This document shows positions 6,560 to 16,200 of a stretch of DNA of 17,760 nt, one piece after another; the first letter of the stretch is position 1; each line of letters opens with the position of its first letter. The DNA comes from an uncultured Clostridia bacterium (GTDB lineage: Bacteria; Bacillota; Clostridia; TANB77; CAG-508). The stretch is taken from the NCBI GenBank assembly GCA_947630155.1, contig CANRGM010000020.1:1-17760 (forward strand), read 5' to 3'. The position numbers and the translations under genes were made by a program. The notes below the pieces were generated by a model. The model made no database searches and was not told the origin of the DNA. It saw only the letters and a list, made by a program, of their open reading frames with translations.

Positions 6560-8945
6560 TTGGCAAATAAAAAAAAGAAAAATCAAAAACAAACAAGAAC
6601 TAGAAAAAGAAAAATGGATATAGATACTGCAGTTGTTATTTTAATAGTTGCAGGTTTATTAACAGGTGTTTTAATATATTTTAAATCTGGATATGTAGGA
6701 CAATATCTAAGTAATTTACTTGGTGGAATATTTGGGATAGTTAAGTATATAGTTCCAATAGGATTTTTTGCGGTCGCATTAAATATGATTCATGATGATA
6801 AAGATTATGTTATGTCTAAATTAATTCAATATGGTATTATACTATCATGTATTTGTACAGTACTGAGTATATATGAGATTTCGATAACTAAGAATTTAGC
6901 AATAAATGAAAGTACACAAGCAGTTATTGAAAGGGGATTTTTCTTAGGGACAAGGAATCAAGGTGGAGGAGTTATTGGAACTCTTATTTCACTTCCGCTA
7001 ATTAAGTTATTGGGAATACCTGGAACTATTATTTTAGCTATAGGACTAGCTTTAATATTTATTGTATTCATGTTTGGATTTAAACCTACTGAATTTATAG
7101 CTGGTATTATTGAAGATAGAAGACAAAGGAAAGAGAAATATGAAGATGAAGATAACAATTTAAATAAAACGCAGCCAGTAAAAGAAATTGTTGAAACCAA
7201 GAGGGAAAGAAGACTAAGAGAAAAAGAAGAAAAAAGAAGACAAGCAGAAGAAGTAAATCAATTACAAATTAATTTCGGAAATGATGATTTAAATTTAAAA
7301 AAATACAAGCATGATGAAAGTGATATTGTACCATTAGGTATTCAAAAAAAGGAAAGCCACGAAATAAATGATGATCCAGAATATATAGAAGGAAACTTAT
7401 TTAAACAAGAGGAAGAAAAGAAACAAGATAATAAAAAGGAAGTTTTACAATTAGAACATGCTGTTGTGGTTGAAGATGAACATTATGAATACCCACCTGT
7501 AAATTTATTGAGTAAAAATACTAAAAAGGCAAACAAAGCAGGTGCAAGAGCCTTAACAGACACAGCTGCAAAATTACAAAAAACATTATACAGTTTTGGT
7601 GTATCAGCTAAAGTTGAAGATGTTTCTGTAGGACCTGCTATAACAAGATATGAGTTGAAACCAGCAGAAGGTGTAAGAGTTAGCAAAATAGCAAATTTGG
7701 CTGATGATATTGCATTGAATCTGGCAGCTGAAACTATAAGAATTGAAGCTCCAATTCCAGGCAAACAGGCAGTACGGAATAGAAGTGCCAAATAAAGAAA
7801 AAGAAGCTGTACATTTAAGAGATGTAATAGAAACTGAAGAATTTGCAAATAATAAATCAAAACTAAGTGTTGCATTAGGAAAAGATGTAGCAGGAAAAGT
7901 AATAGTAGCAGATATTGCAAAAATGCCCCATGTTCTAATTGCTGGTTCAACTGGTTCAGGTAAAAGTGTATGTATAAACACAATTATAACAAGTATAATT
8001 TATAATGCAAAACCTAGTGAAGTAAAATTAGTAATGATTGATCCAAAAGTTGTTGAACTTTCTGTATATAATGGAATTCCACATCTGTTAATTCCAGTTG
8101 TTACAGATCCAAGAAAAGCTGCAGGAGCGCTTGCCTGGGCTGTTCAAGAGATGGATGATAGGTATAATAAATTTGCAACTAAAGGTGTAAGAGATTTAAG
8201 TGGATATAACTCTGCTATGGAAAAGGATGGAGAAGGTGGTAAATTACCACAAATAGTGGTTATTATAGATGAGCTTGCAGACTTAATGATGGTTGCAGCA
8301 AAAGATGTTGAAGATGCAATATGTAGACTAGCACAAAAAGCAAGAGCTGCAGGAATGCATTTGGTAATTGCAACTCAAAGACCTTCAGTTGATGTTATTA
8401 CAGGTCTAATTAAGGCTAATGTTCCATCAAGAATTGCATTTGCTGTTTCATCACAAGTTGATTCAAGAACTATTTTGGATATGGTTGGTGCAGAAAAATT
8501 ACTTGGTAAAGGAGATATGTTATTTGCACCAGCAGGTTCATCAAAGCCTACAAGAATACAAGGTGCTTTTGTTTCAGATGAAGAAGTAGAAAAAATTGTT
8601 GATTTTATTAAAGCAAATGGAACAGCTAATTATAGTGAAGCTATACTAGAAAGTATTGAAAACAATAATAAATCTGATAAAGAAATAGCAGAAGAAGATG
8701 GTGATGATGATACAGATCCACTTTTAATGGAAGCAATGGATGTAGTTGTAGAAACAGGACAAGCATCAACATCATTTATTCAAAGAAGATTTAAAGTTGG
8801 TTATGCTAGAGCAGGAAGAATCATAGATCAATTGGAGGAAAGAGGAATTATTTCTGGATATCAAGGTAGCAAGCCAAGACAAGTTTTGATGACAATAGAG
8901 CGACTAAATGAACTAAAAATGTCAACATCAGATACAAATGAATAA
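6560..8945 (+). CDS. ftsK: DNA translocase FtsK/SpoIIIE, read through a +1 frameshift at CGG 7775
   Basis: FtsK/SpoIIIE is a hexameric membrane-anchored motor that pumps chromosomal DNA through the closing septum or into the forespore. TTG 6560 is chosen because GGAGG at 6548-6552 lies 7 bases ahead; the in-frame ATG at 6491 falls within a hairpin. Several membrane helices span residues about 21-174, followed by a charged linker to about 300 and the alpha/beta motor domain. The zero frame meets CGG at 7775 and stops at 7793. Skipping C7775 gives glycine 406 and the invariant-like GIEVPN block. After the shift come Walker A GSTGSGKS (462-469), Walker B VIIDELADL (D570) and the DNA-reading gamma winged helix (about 719-777). 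Total length is about 794 residues, normal for the family. Without the shift the cell would make only an anchor with no motor. Whether it acts in division or sporulation cannot be told. Confidence 0.93.
7772..7778 (+). other. Candidate +1 recoding site, GTA CGG A (ftsK)
   Basis: Zero-frame codons read CAG GCA GTA CGG AAT AGA AGT GCC AAA TAA. Skipping C7775 gives GTA GGA ATA GAA GTG CCA AAT (V-G-I-E-V-P-N), the strongly conserved family block, in which the glycine is expected. The zero frame ends 5 codons after CGG. This is the most informative of the three sites because alignment fixes the shift to a single base at or beside CGG. Confidence 0.85.
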
Positions 8946-9046
8946 GATATAAGCAGTTATAGTTTAATATACAAGTGTTTATTAAGTAAGTAAAAATATG
9001 TACTAGATTTTGCTATTGAACTGTAATATTAAAGGAGAGTTTTATA

Positions 9047-10600
9047 TTGAGTGAAAAAGAAAGGATTTTATCTAAATTTAATATAAAGGATTATAGGAAT
9101 GAATTGGAATTAATTTTAGAAGGAAAAAATTTTGATGAAGAAGCACAAAGTTTAATCCTTAGTATTTTCTATAAATTGGATAATTTTTACAAAGATTATG
9201 TAATGGTAAAAAAAGAAAGTGAAGCAAAGAATAAATTTATAGAAGAATATATAAATATAATAAAATTAAAATGTAATAAAATTTCAATCTTATCACCACA
9301 AGAATGTACTAAAAATCATAAATATACCGTAGATAAACAAAAAGGAGAAATAGAATGTTTTCCTAATGAAAACATTCTATTATATGCAATATATGAATTA
9401 AATGAAGAATTTGAAACTGATGAAAAGTATGGACTAAAAGATTTCTTAAATATGTGTGTAAATCATCTATTGACTAAAGGAAATACTATTAATAGCACAG
9501 AACCTATAAGGGATTTTAATGGTTGGTCATGGAATTATGAAATAGGAAATACTGAAAATATAATATATAATTTGATTTTTCAAAATATGCTGATTTTATT
9601 TGGACATGAGTTTATTTTTAATAATTTAAACAATCCCAATATAATGGATGTTTTAAAAAATAACAGTAAGGAATTTGGTGAAAGTGGACATGAATTTTTG
9701 GAATGTTTATTTGAAATTAGTATTGATATGTATAATAATTTATCAAAGGAAAATCATGATAAGTGTTTGAAATATAAAAATGCTATTAGAAAGAAAGTAG
9801 ATTTATTAAAAAACAGAAAAGAATATATTAATAATAAGTCAAAAAACAGCGCAAATATAATTAAGAAAATCCAAAAAATTGATATAGTATTAAATGATGT
9901 CAATTTAACTCAAAAAGTATTTCAAAAAAATTTAAAAGCAGGCAAAATAAAGTGTTATACAATAAGTGATTTTATTGATATTATAGAGAAAAAAAGAAAT
10001 AAATTATTAAAAAAAATTGATGATAACAATAAATTGTTGAGTCCTAAAGAATACTTAAAAAACTTTGAAGAATACAAAGATATTTTAGAATTGTTTGATT
10101 CAATAAAAGAGAAAAATGATAAAATAAACATACAAAATAAATTGGTAAAACTACAAAATTTATTTTTAAAATGTGAAAAATTAAAAATTATTAAAGAAGA
10201 AAATAAAAAGAACTTATATAATTTAGCAAATGAATTAAGATATTATGCAAATATACCTTATAGTAAAAATAAAAAAGTTATTTCACAAGAAAAACTTATG
10301 ACTGAATTTGAGGAAACATCAAAAGCATTAATATATAAAATGGTGGAAAATAAAGTTATAGACATTGGTTTAAGAACAAAAAAATTAAATTATGATGTAC
10401 TTAAATATATGTTTAAAACGCAAATAATAAAGTTAGATAATTTGGCGGTAAAAATAAAATTTTTAAGCGATAGTAAAATAGAGGTAGAGTATTATGATGC
10501 AAATGTAATAGAACGCAAAGAAATATTTGAAATTCCACCTGATGAAGAGAATATTAATAAAAAAGAGAAAAAAGTAAAAATATTTAAAATAGGAGGATAA
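9047..10600 (+). CDS. Unrecognised 517-residue protein coupled to the RNase gene
   Basis: I do not recognise a family. Translation starts at TTG 9047 with AGGAGA at 9033-9038. The product is rich in K, N, I and E. It has no signal peptide or obvious membrane segment and no P-loop or nuclease signature. Residues about 100-230 look globular, containing RDFNGWSWNYEIGNTENIIYN and a LFGHEF segment. Residues about 240-400 are strongly helical and lysine-rich, suggesting a coiled coil. A C-terminal beta-rich segment (about 455-495) ends in a KKEKKVKIF basic tail. The ribosome binding site of the next gene, AGGAGG 10591-10596, lies inside its last codons and only 3 bases separate the two, so translation is coupled. 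The basic composition and its partner suggest nucleic acid or RNA work, but this is inference. The base composition matches its neighbours. Confidence 0.75.
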   Translation: MSEKERILSKFNIKDYRNELELILEGKNFDEEAQSLILSIFYKLDNFYKDYVMVKKESEAKNKFIEEYINIIKLKCNKISILSPQECTKNHKYTVDKQKGEIECFPNENILLYAIYELNEEFETDEKYGLKDFLNMCVNHLLTKGNTINSTEPIRDFNGWSWNYEIGNTENIIYNLIFQNMLILFGHEFIFNNLNNPNIMDVLKNNSKEFGESGHEFLECLFEISIDMYNNLSKENHDKCLKYKNAIRKKVDLLKNRKEYINNKSKNSANIIKKIQKIDIVLNDVNLTQKVFQKNLKAGKIKCYTISDFIDIIEKKRNKLLKKIDDNNKLLSPKEYLKNFEEYKDILELFDSIKEKNDKINIQNKLVKLQNLFLKCEKLKIIKEENKKNLYNLANELRYYANIPYSKNKKVISQEKLMTEFEETSKALIYKMVENKVIDIGLRTKKLNYDVLKYMFKTQIIKLDNLAVKIKFLSDSKIEVEYYDANVIERKEIFEIPPDEENINKKEKKVKIFKIGG

Positions 10601-10603
10601 TAT

Positions 10604-12250
10604 ATGAATATTACTTTTTTAGGTGCAACTAAAACAGTAACTGGTTCAAACTTTTTGGTAGAAGGTGCTGGAAAAAAATTTTTAGTAGATTGTGGACTAT
10701 TTCAAGGTCAAGCTGCAGATGAGTTGGAAAATGAGGCAGAATTCCAATTCAATACTGATGAAATAGATTTTATGTTATTAACACATGCTCATATAGATCA
10801 CTCAGGTAGAATTCCTAAATTATATAAGGATGGATACAGAAACAAAATATATGCAACAAAAGCTACTTGTGATTTATGTGCAATAATGCTTCCAGATAGT
10901 GGTCATATACAAGAGATGGAGGCTGAATGGAAAAATAGAAAAAGACAAAGAAAGGGTGAAAAAATAAAAGAGCCAATTTATGATGTTCAAACAGCCTTAA
11001 TGTCTTTGGAATTATTTGAACCCGTTAATTATGATCAATTAATTGAAATTGATGATGACATACATGTAAGATTTAATGATGCAGGACATATGTTGGGATC
11101 TGCTATAATAGAAATATGGATAAAAGAAGATGGAGTAAATAAAAAAATCGTTTTTACAGGTGATTTGGGAAATAATGATATTCCATTACTATCTGAGCCT
11201 ACAATGATTGAAGATGCAGATTTTCTTGTTATGGAATCAACTTATGGTGATAGACATCATATGAGAAATGATAATAAAGCTGAATTATTTGTTGATATAG
11301 TATCTGAAACTATAAGGAATGGTGGTACAGTTGTTATACCATCTTTTGCAGTTGGAAGAACACAAGAAATTTTATATGAATTAAATAATTTGAAAGAACA
11401 AAGAAATGATAAAGAATTTTTAAGAAAATATGAAATATTAATGCATACTCCTGTGTATGTTGATAGTCCACTTGCTATATCTGCAACAGAAGTATTTAAA
11501 GAGAATATGGAATTATTTGATGAAGAAACACAAAAACTGATAAAAAGTGGGGATAATCCATTAGAATTTCCAGGATTAAGATTTACTAGAACTGCAGAAG
11601 AATCAAAGGAATTAAATGAAGATGATGAGGCTTCAATAATAATTTCAGCTAGTGGAATGTGTGAAGTTGGAAGAATTAAACATCATTTAAAACACAATAT
11701 ATGGAATCCAAGAAATACTATATTATTTGTTGGTTATCAAGCACCAGGAACATTAGGTAGAAAGATAGTTGACGGAGCAAAAACAGTAAAAATCTTCGGC
11801 GAAGAAATTGCTGTAAATGCTAGAGTTGAATACATAGAGGGATATTCTGGACATGCTGATCAAGAAGGCTTGTTAAATTTTGTATATTCATTTATAAAAA
11901 AACCACAACATATATTTTTAGTTCATGGAGAGCCAGAAGGACAAAAGGTGTTGAAACAGAAAATTATTGAAAATACTAATCTTCCAGTAACTATTCCAAG
12001 TTATGGAGAAAAATATGATTTGAATGAGACTATAAAAATGGTTGATAAAATTGAGAAGAATCATGATAAGAAGTATTTGCGTCTTCAGGTATTGGATAGA
12101 ATGCAGACATTGAAGGAAGAATTAGAGAATATGGAGTTAATTGTAAAAGAAGATTTGCAAGCTGAAGATTCAAATGATGCAGAAATTGAGAAATTAAATG
12201 AGAGAATAAAAGAACTTGAACAGCAGATTGTGAGAATTGTGGAGGCATAA
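10604..12250 (+). CDS. Beta-CASP metallo-beta-lactamase RNase (YSH1/CPSF-like)
   Basis: The family comprises zinc-dependent ribonucleases related to eukaryotic CPSF-73; bacterial members cut or trim RNA. The 548-residue product opens with FLGATKTVTGSNFL, and the metal motif HAHIDH lies at residues 61-66. Later metal motifs are DAGHMLGSA and FTGDLG, followed by the beta-CASP signature SASGMCEVGRIKHHL, GYSGHADQEG and the final LVHGEP block. The N-terminal KH domains of archaeal relatives are absent. Beyond the catalytic core, residues about 475-548 form a charged coiled coil, a possible dimerisation or partner arm. The gene is translationally coupled to the unknown gene before it and ends inside a terminator. 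It is distinct from RNase J, which has a different architecture. Confidence 0.92.
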   Translation: MNITFLGATKTVTGSNFLVEGAGKKFLVDCGLFQGQAADELENEAEFQFNTDEIDFMLLTHAHIDHSGRIPKLYKDGYRNKIYATKATCDLCAIMLPDSGHIQEMEAEWKNRKRQRKGEKIKEPIYDVQTALMSLELFEPVNYDQLIEIDDDIHVRFNDAGHMLGSAIIEIWIKEDGVNKKIVFTGDLGNNDIPLLSEPTMIEDADFLVMESTYGDRHHMRNDNKAELFVDIVSETIRNGGTVVIPSFAVGRTQEILYELNNLKEQRNDKEFLRKYEILMHTPVYVDSPLAISATEVFKENMELFDEETQKLIKSGDNPLEFPGLRFTRTAEESKELNEDDEASIIISASGMCEVGRIKHHLKHNIWNPRNTILFVGYQAPGTLGRKIVDGAKTVKIFGEEIAVNARVEYIEGYSGHADQEGLLNFVYSFIKKPQHIFLVHGEPEGQKVLKQKIIENTNLPVTIPSYGEKYDLNETIKMVDKIEKNHDKKYLRLQVLDRMQTLKEELENMELIVKEDLQAEDSNDAEIEKLNERIKELEQQIVRIVEA

Positions 12251-12265
12251 GGGCCTCCATTTTTT
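12240..12265 (+). terminator. Rho-independent terminator overlapping the RNase stop
   Basis: TGGAGGC at 12240-12246 pairs with GCCTCCA at 12253-12259 around a 6-base loop, followed by six T residues (12260-12265). The left arm contains the last codons of the RNase gene, so the stop codon sits in the loop. Confidence 0.92.
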
Positions 12266-12305
12266 CTGGTCTTTTGCAGTATAGGTGTTGGTAAATTTTA
12301 TATAT

Positions 12306-12314
12306 TGTTATAAT
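12306..12314 (+). promoter_or_regulatory. Extended -10 promoter for ogg
   Basis: TGT precedes a perfect TATAAT (12309-12314), forming an extended -10 element. The upstream TTGGTA at 12288-12293 is a weak -35 with a short 15-base spacer. It lies directly after the RNase terminator and about 80 bases ahead of the glycosylase gene. Confidence 0.5.
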
Positions 12315-12394
12315 ATTGTTGAAAAATTGGGGGGAGTTTTATATAATAAAGATATAGAAAAAATGATGACAATGGAATAAGGAAAGTGGTTTAT

Positions 12395-13258
12395 ATGAAA
12401 GAGCAGAGCATAGTAATTAAAAATGTGAAATCATTTAACTTAACACATATATTTGAGTGTGGTCAATGTTTTAGATGGAATGAAAATATAGATGGTAGCT
12501 ATACAGGAGTAGTCGGTAATAATGTAATAAATATAAAAACGATAGATAAAGATGTGTTTGTAAAAAGTTTTGGGGAAGATGATTTAAGTAGATTGTTTTA
12601 TTATTATTTTGATATGGAAAGAGATTATGAGAGTATAAAAAATAAGCTAAGAAAAATTGATGAACATATGGAGAAAAGTATTTTGTATGGTGATGGAATA
12701 CGATTATTAAATCAGGACTTATGGGAGACAATTATTTCTTTTATTATATCAGCAAATAATAATATTCCTAGAATAAAGGGGATTATTGAGAGAATTTCAA
12801 AGAGATTCGGAAATAAAATAGAGTGGGAAGGTAATACATATTACACTTTTCCTACAGCAGAACAGTTAGGAAAAGCTAGTGTAGAGGATTTACGAAATTT
12901 AGGCTTAGGGTTTAGAGATGTTAGAGTTTATGAAACCACATGTAAAGTTTTGAATAAAGAAATTGATTTAGACAAATTGCATGATGAAGTTAGTACAGAA
13001 ATTGTGAGAGAAGAGTTATTGAAGTTACCTGGAGTTGGTCCTAAAGTTGCAGATTGCATTTTGCTTTTTTCTACTTTAAAAAGATTTGATGTTTTTCCTA
13101 TAGATGTTTGGGTTAGGAGAGTTATGAATGATTTATATATTCATAATGAGAATGAAAATAAGGTTGATAAAAAAGTGGTTTTGAGTATGGCAAATGATAA
13201 ATTTGGTGATTTGTGTGGGATTGCACAGCAATATTTGTTTTATTGGAAAAGAGGATGA
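12395..13258 (+). CDS. ogg: 8-oxoguanine DNA glycosylase (OGG1-type, HhH-GPD)
   Basis: The enzyme excises 8-oxoguanine opposite cytosine and nicks the abasic site by its lyase activity. Residues from ATG 12395 total 287. An OGG-type N-terminal domain begins with FECGQCFRW (about 20-28), the pattern that separates OGG1-like enzymes from AlkA and Nth. The helix-hairpin-helix reads LPGVGPKVADC, with the catalytic lysine at K217, and the essential aspartate is D237 in FPIDVWVRR. GTG 12386 is an in-frame alternative start; ATG 12395 is preferred for its spacing from AAGGA at 12379-12383. There is no iron-sulfur cysteine set. An extended -10 promoter lies upstream and addB begins 41 bases after the stop, so the two repair genes may share a transcript. 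Confidence 0.92.
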   Translation: MKEQSIVIKNVKSFNLTHIFECGQCFRWNENIDGSYTGVVGNNVINIKTIDKDVFVKSFGEDDLSRLFYYYFDMERDYESIKNKLRKIDEHMEKSILYGDGIRLLNQDLWETIISFIISANNNIPRIKGIIERISKRFGNKIEWEGNTYYTFPTAEQLGKASVEDLRNLGLGFRDVRVYETTCKVLNKEIDLDKLHDEVSTEIVREELLKLPGVGPKVADCILLFSTLKRFDVFPIDVWVRRVMNDLYIHNENENKVDKKVVLSMANDKFGDLCGIAQQYLFYWKRG

Positions 13259-13299
13259 GGATAAAATCAAAATTTTTATTGAAAGGGAGAATGATAAGA

Positions 13300-16200
13300 G
13301 TGTCTTTAAGGTTAATTTATGGGAGGTCTGGATCTGGAAAAAGTAGTTTTGTGTTTGATGAGATAAAAAAGAGAATAAATTGTGGAAATAAAATATATAT
13401 AATTACACCAGAACAGTTTTCATTTACTGCTGAGAAAAAGTTACTTGAAATTTTAGACAATAAAGCTGTTTTGAATGCAGAGGTTTTAACATTTAATAGA
13501 ATGGCATATAGGGTAGCTAGTGAAGTTGGAGGTACTGCTAAAGTTAGTATTTCAAATTCGGGTAAGGCTATGCTTATTTATAATATTTTGTGTGGTAAAA
13601 AAAGTAAGCTTAAGTTTCTTGGTAAATCAGAGGAAAATATTGATTTGATAATTGAACAAATTACTGAGTTTAAAAAGCATGGTGTTTTGGTAAATGACTT
13701 AAATAAAATGATGGAAGAAACTGAAGATAGTTATTTAAAATTAAAAATACAAGATATATTGCAAGTTTATAGTGAGTTTGAAAATGCGATAGAAAATCGC
13801 TATATAGATGAAAATGATAATTTAACTAATTTAGCTAATCAATTGTCAAGTGTAAATTTTTTTGATAATACTTTAATTTATATTGATGAATTTGTAGGAT
13901 TTACTAAACAAGAGTATGAAATTATAAAGCAATTAGCAAAAGTGGCAAAGCAGGTTAATATAAGTATCTGCTCTGATTTTATTGAGGATGGAGTGTCACC
14001 TGAAAGTGATGTTTTTTATTCAAATAAATTAACAATTTCAAGAATATTGGAATTAGCTAAAGAGGAAGAAATTCCAATAGATCAACCTGTAAGTTTATCA
14101 GATTGTTATAGATTTAAATCTAAAGATTTACAACATTTAGAGAAAAATCTATATGCAATTCCATATAAGAAATATGAAGAAAAGCCTGAAAATATTAAAT
14201 TGTTTTTAGCTAATAATCAATATTCAGAAATAGAAAATGTGGCCATAAATATTGTTAAATTAGTAAGAAATAATGGATACAGATATAAAGATATTGCAGT
14301 TATTACGAAAAGTTTAGATATATATTCCAATCTGGTTAAAGTGATTTTTAATAAATATCAAATACCTGTATTTATAGATGAAAAGAAAGATCTAAGTCAA
14401 AATATTATTGTGAAATATATATTAGCTATTTTAGAAATTTTTGCAAGAAATTGGTCATATGAAGCTGTATTTAATTATGTTAAAACAGGATTTCTTGATA
14501 TAACCAAACAGGAAATTTTTTTATTAGAGAATTATTGTCAAAAGTGGGGAATAAAAAACAATAAATGGTATAAATCAGAATGGAATTTTAAAGATGAAGA
14601 TGATACAAATAAAGATGTGATTGAAAGACTAAGAGAAATAAGGAGAATGATAGTTAATCCATTGCTAGAGTTCAAGGATGATTTAAAGGGAACATATGAT
14701 GTAAAGACTATTACAAAAAAATTATATAATTTTTTAATCACAAATCAAATTGATAAAAAATTTGAAGATAAAATAGAAGAATTAAAAGTGGTTCGGTCAA
14801 ATCGAGTTAGCAACACAATATGAGACAAGTTGGAAAATTATAATGAATGTATTAGATGAAATAGTATTAGTTTTCGGAGATGAAAAAGTATCATTTGATA
14901 AGTATATGCAAATTTTGAAAACAGGGTTATCTAGTAGTGATTTAGGCAAAATCCCGGGTACTCAGGACCAAGTTATAATAGGTGATGTGGATAGATCAAG
15001 AAGCCATAAGGTAAAGGCTATTTTTATTATAGGTTTAAATGATGGAATGTTTCCATCAGTACATAGAAATGAAGGTTTTTTTAATGATAATGATAGACAA
15101 TTTTTTAAAGAAAATGGTGTTGAATTAGCTAGAAACACTATAGAAAGTTTGTATGAAGATAACTTCAATATATATAAGGCATTTACAACAGCAGAAGAAA
15201 AATTATTTATATCATATGCTTCATCTAATTCAGAGGGAACTACTTTAAGAGGTTCAATATTGATTTCAAAAATGAAAAAAATATTTCCAAAGTTAGAAGA
15301 AGAAAGTGATATTGTGCAAAGAACTTCTGAGATATTGATTGAAAATACTACATTTGATGAGTTATTAAATAAGCTATCAGAGTATAGAGATTCAGGAGAA
15401 ATAGAAGATAAGTGGGTAGAAGTATATAATTATTATAAAAATAATAGACAATGGAAATATAAATTAGAAAAAGCAATGGAAGCACTCTTATATAATAATA
15501 AACCTGATAAAATAAATCAAGAAAATATTTCTAAAATGTATGGAGAGACTCTTAGAACTAGTGTTTCGAGACTAGAGCAATATCAAGCATGTCATTTTGC
15601 TTATTATTTAAAATATGGATTAAAATTATCAGAAAAGGATAATTTTAAAATCAATCCAATTGATACTGGAACTTTTATGCATGATGTCATAGATACATTT
15701 TTTAATATTGTTAATGAAAGATCATATAATATAAAAGAACTTACAGATGAACAAATTACTGAATTAGTTGAAGAAATTATTGATGAAAAATTAGGATTGA
15801 ACAAGAATTTTATTTTTACAAGTTCACCTAAATATAAATCTTTAAGTATGCGTTTAAAAAGAGTAATATTTAGGTCTATGAAATATATTGTAGAAAGTTT
15901 GAAATATAGCAAATTTGAGGTTCTTGGAAATGAGCTTGAATTTGGAGATGGCAAAGAATATGAACCTATTGTTATGCAACTAGAAAATGGACATAAAGTT
16001 GAAATAACAGGTAAAATTGATAGAGTTGACATTGCCCAGTTGGGAGATGACAAATATGTTCGTATAATTGATTATAAATCTAGTGCAAAAAATATTGATT
16101 TAAATCAAGTATATGCAGGTTTACAATTACAATTAATAACTTATTTAGATGCTGTATGTGAAAATGAGGATTTATTGCCTGCTGGAATGTTGTATTTTAA

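Noticed and set aside
7483..7983. Antisense open frame opposite ftsK, and similar ones opposite mutL, addB and pgeF
   Set aside because: They are shadows of strongly conserved + strand genes, have low-complexity L/F/S-rich products and no ribosome binding sites.
8946..9046. Promoter or terminator between ftsK and the unknown gene
   Set aside because: No convincing -35/-10 pair or GC-rich hairpin with a T tract could be found, only the AGGAGA ribosome binding site.
13213..13299. Upstream starts for addB at 13213, 13255 or 13291
   Set aside because: They overlap the glycosylase gene or lack a properly spaced ribosome binding site; GTG 13300 gives the family-typical MSLRLIYGR opening.
3052..14796. 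The three frame breaks as sequencing errors or pseudogenes
   Set aside because: All three fall on the only in-frame CGG codons, all have the same sign, all restore a glycine, and the downstream halves keep their key residues. Independent errors or decay would not share these properties. Raw reads should still be checked.
3052..14796. Simple reassignment of CGG to another amino acid
   Set aside because: Reassignment would leave the zero frame open after CGG. Here the zero frame hits a stop within 5-15 codons at each site and homology continues only in the +1 frame.
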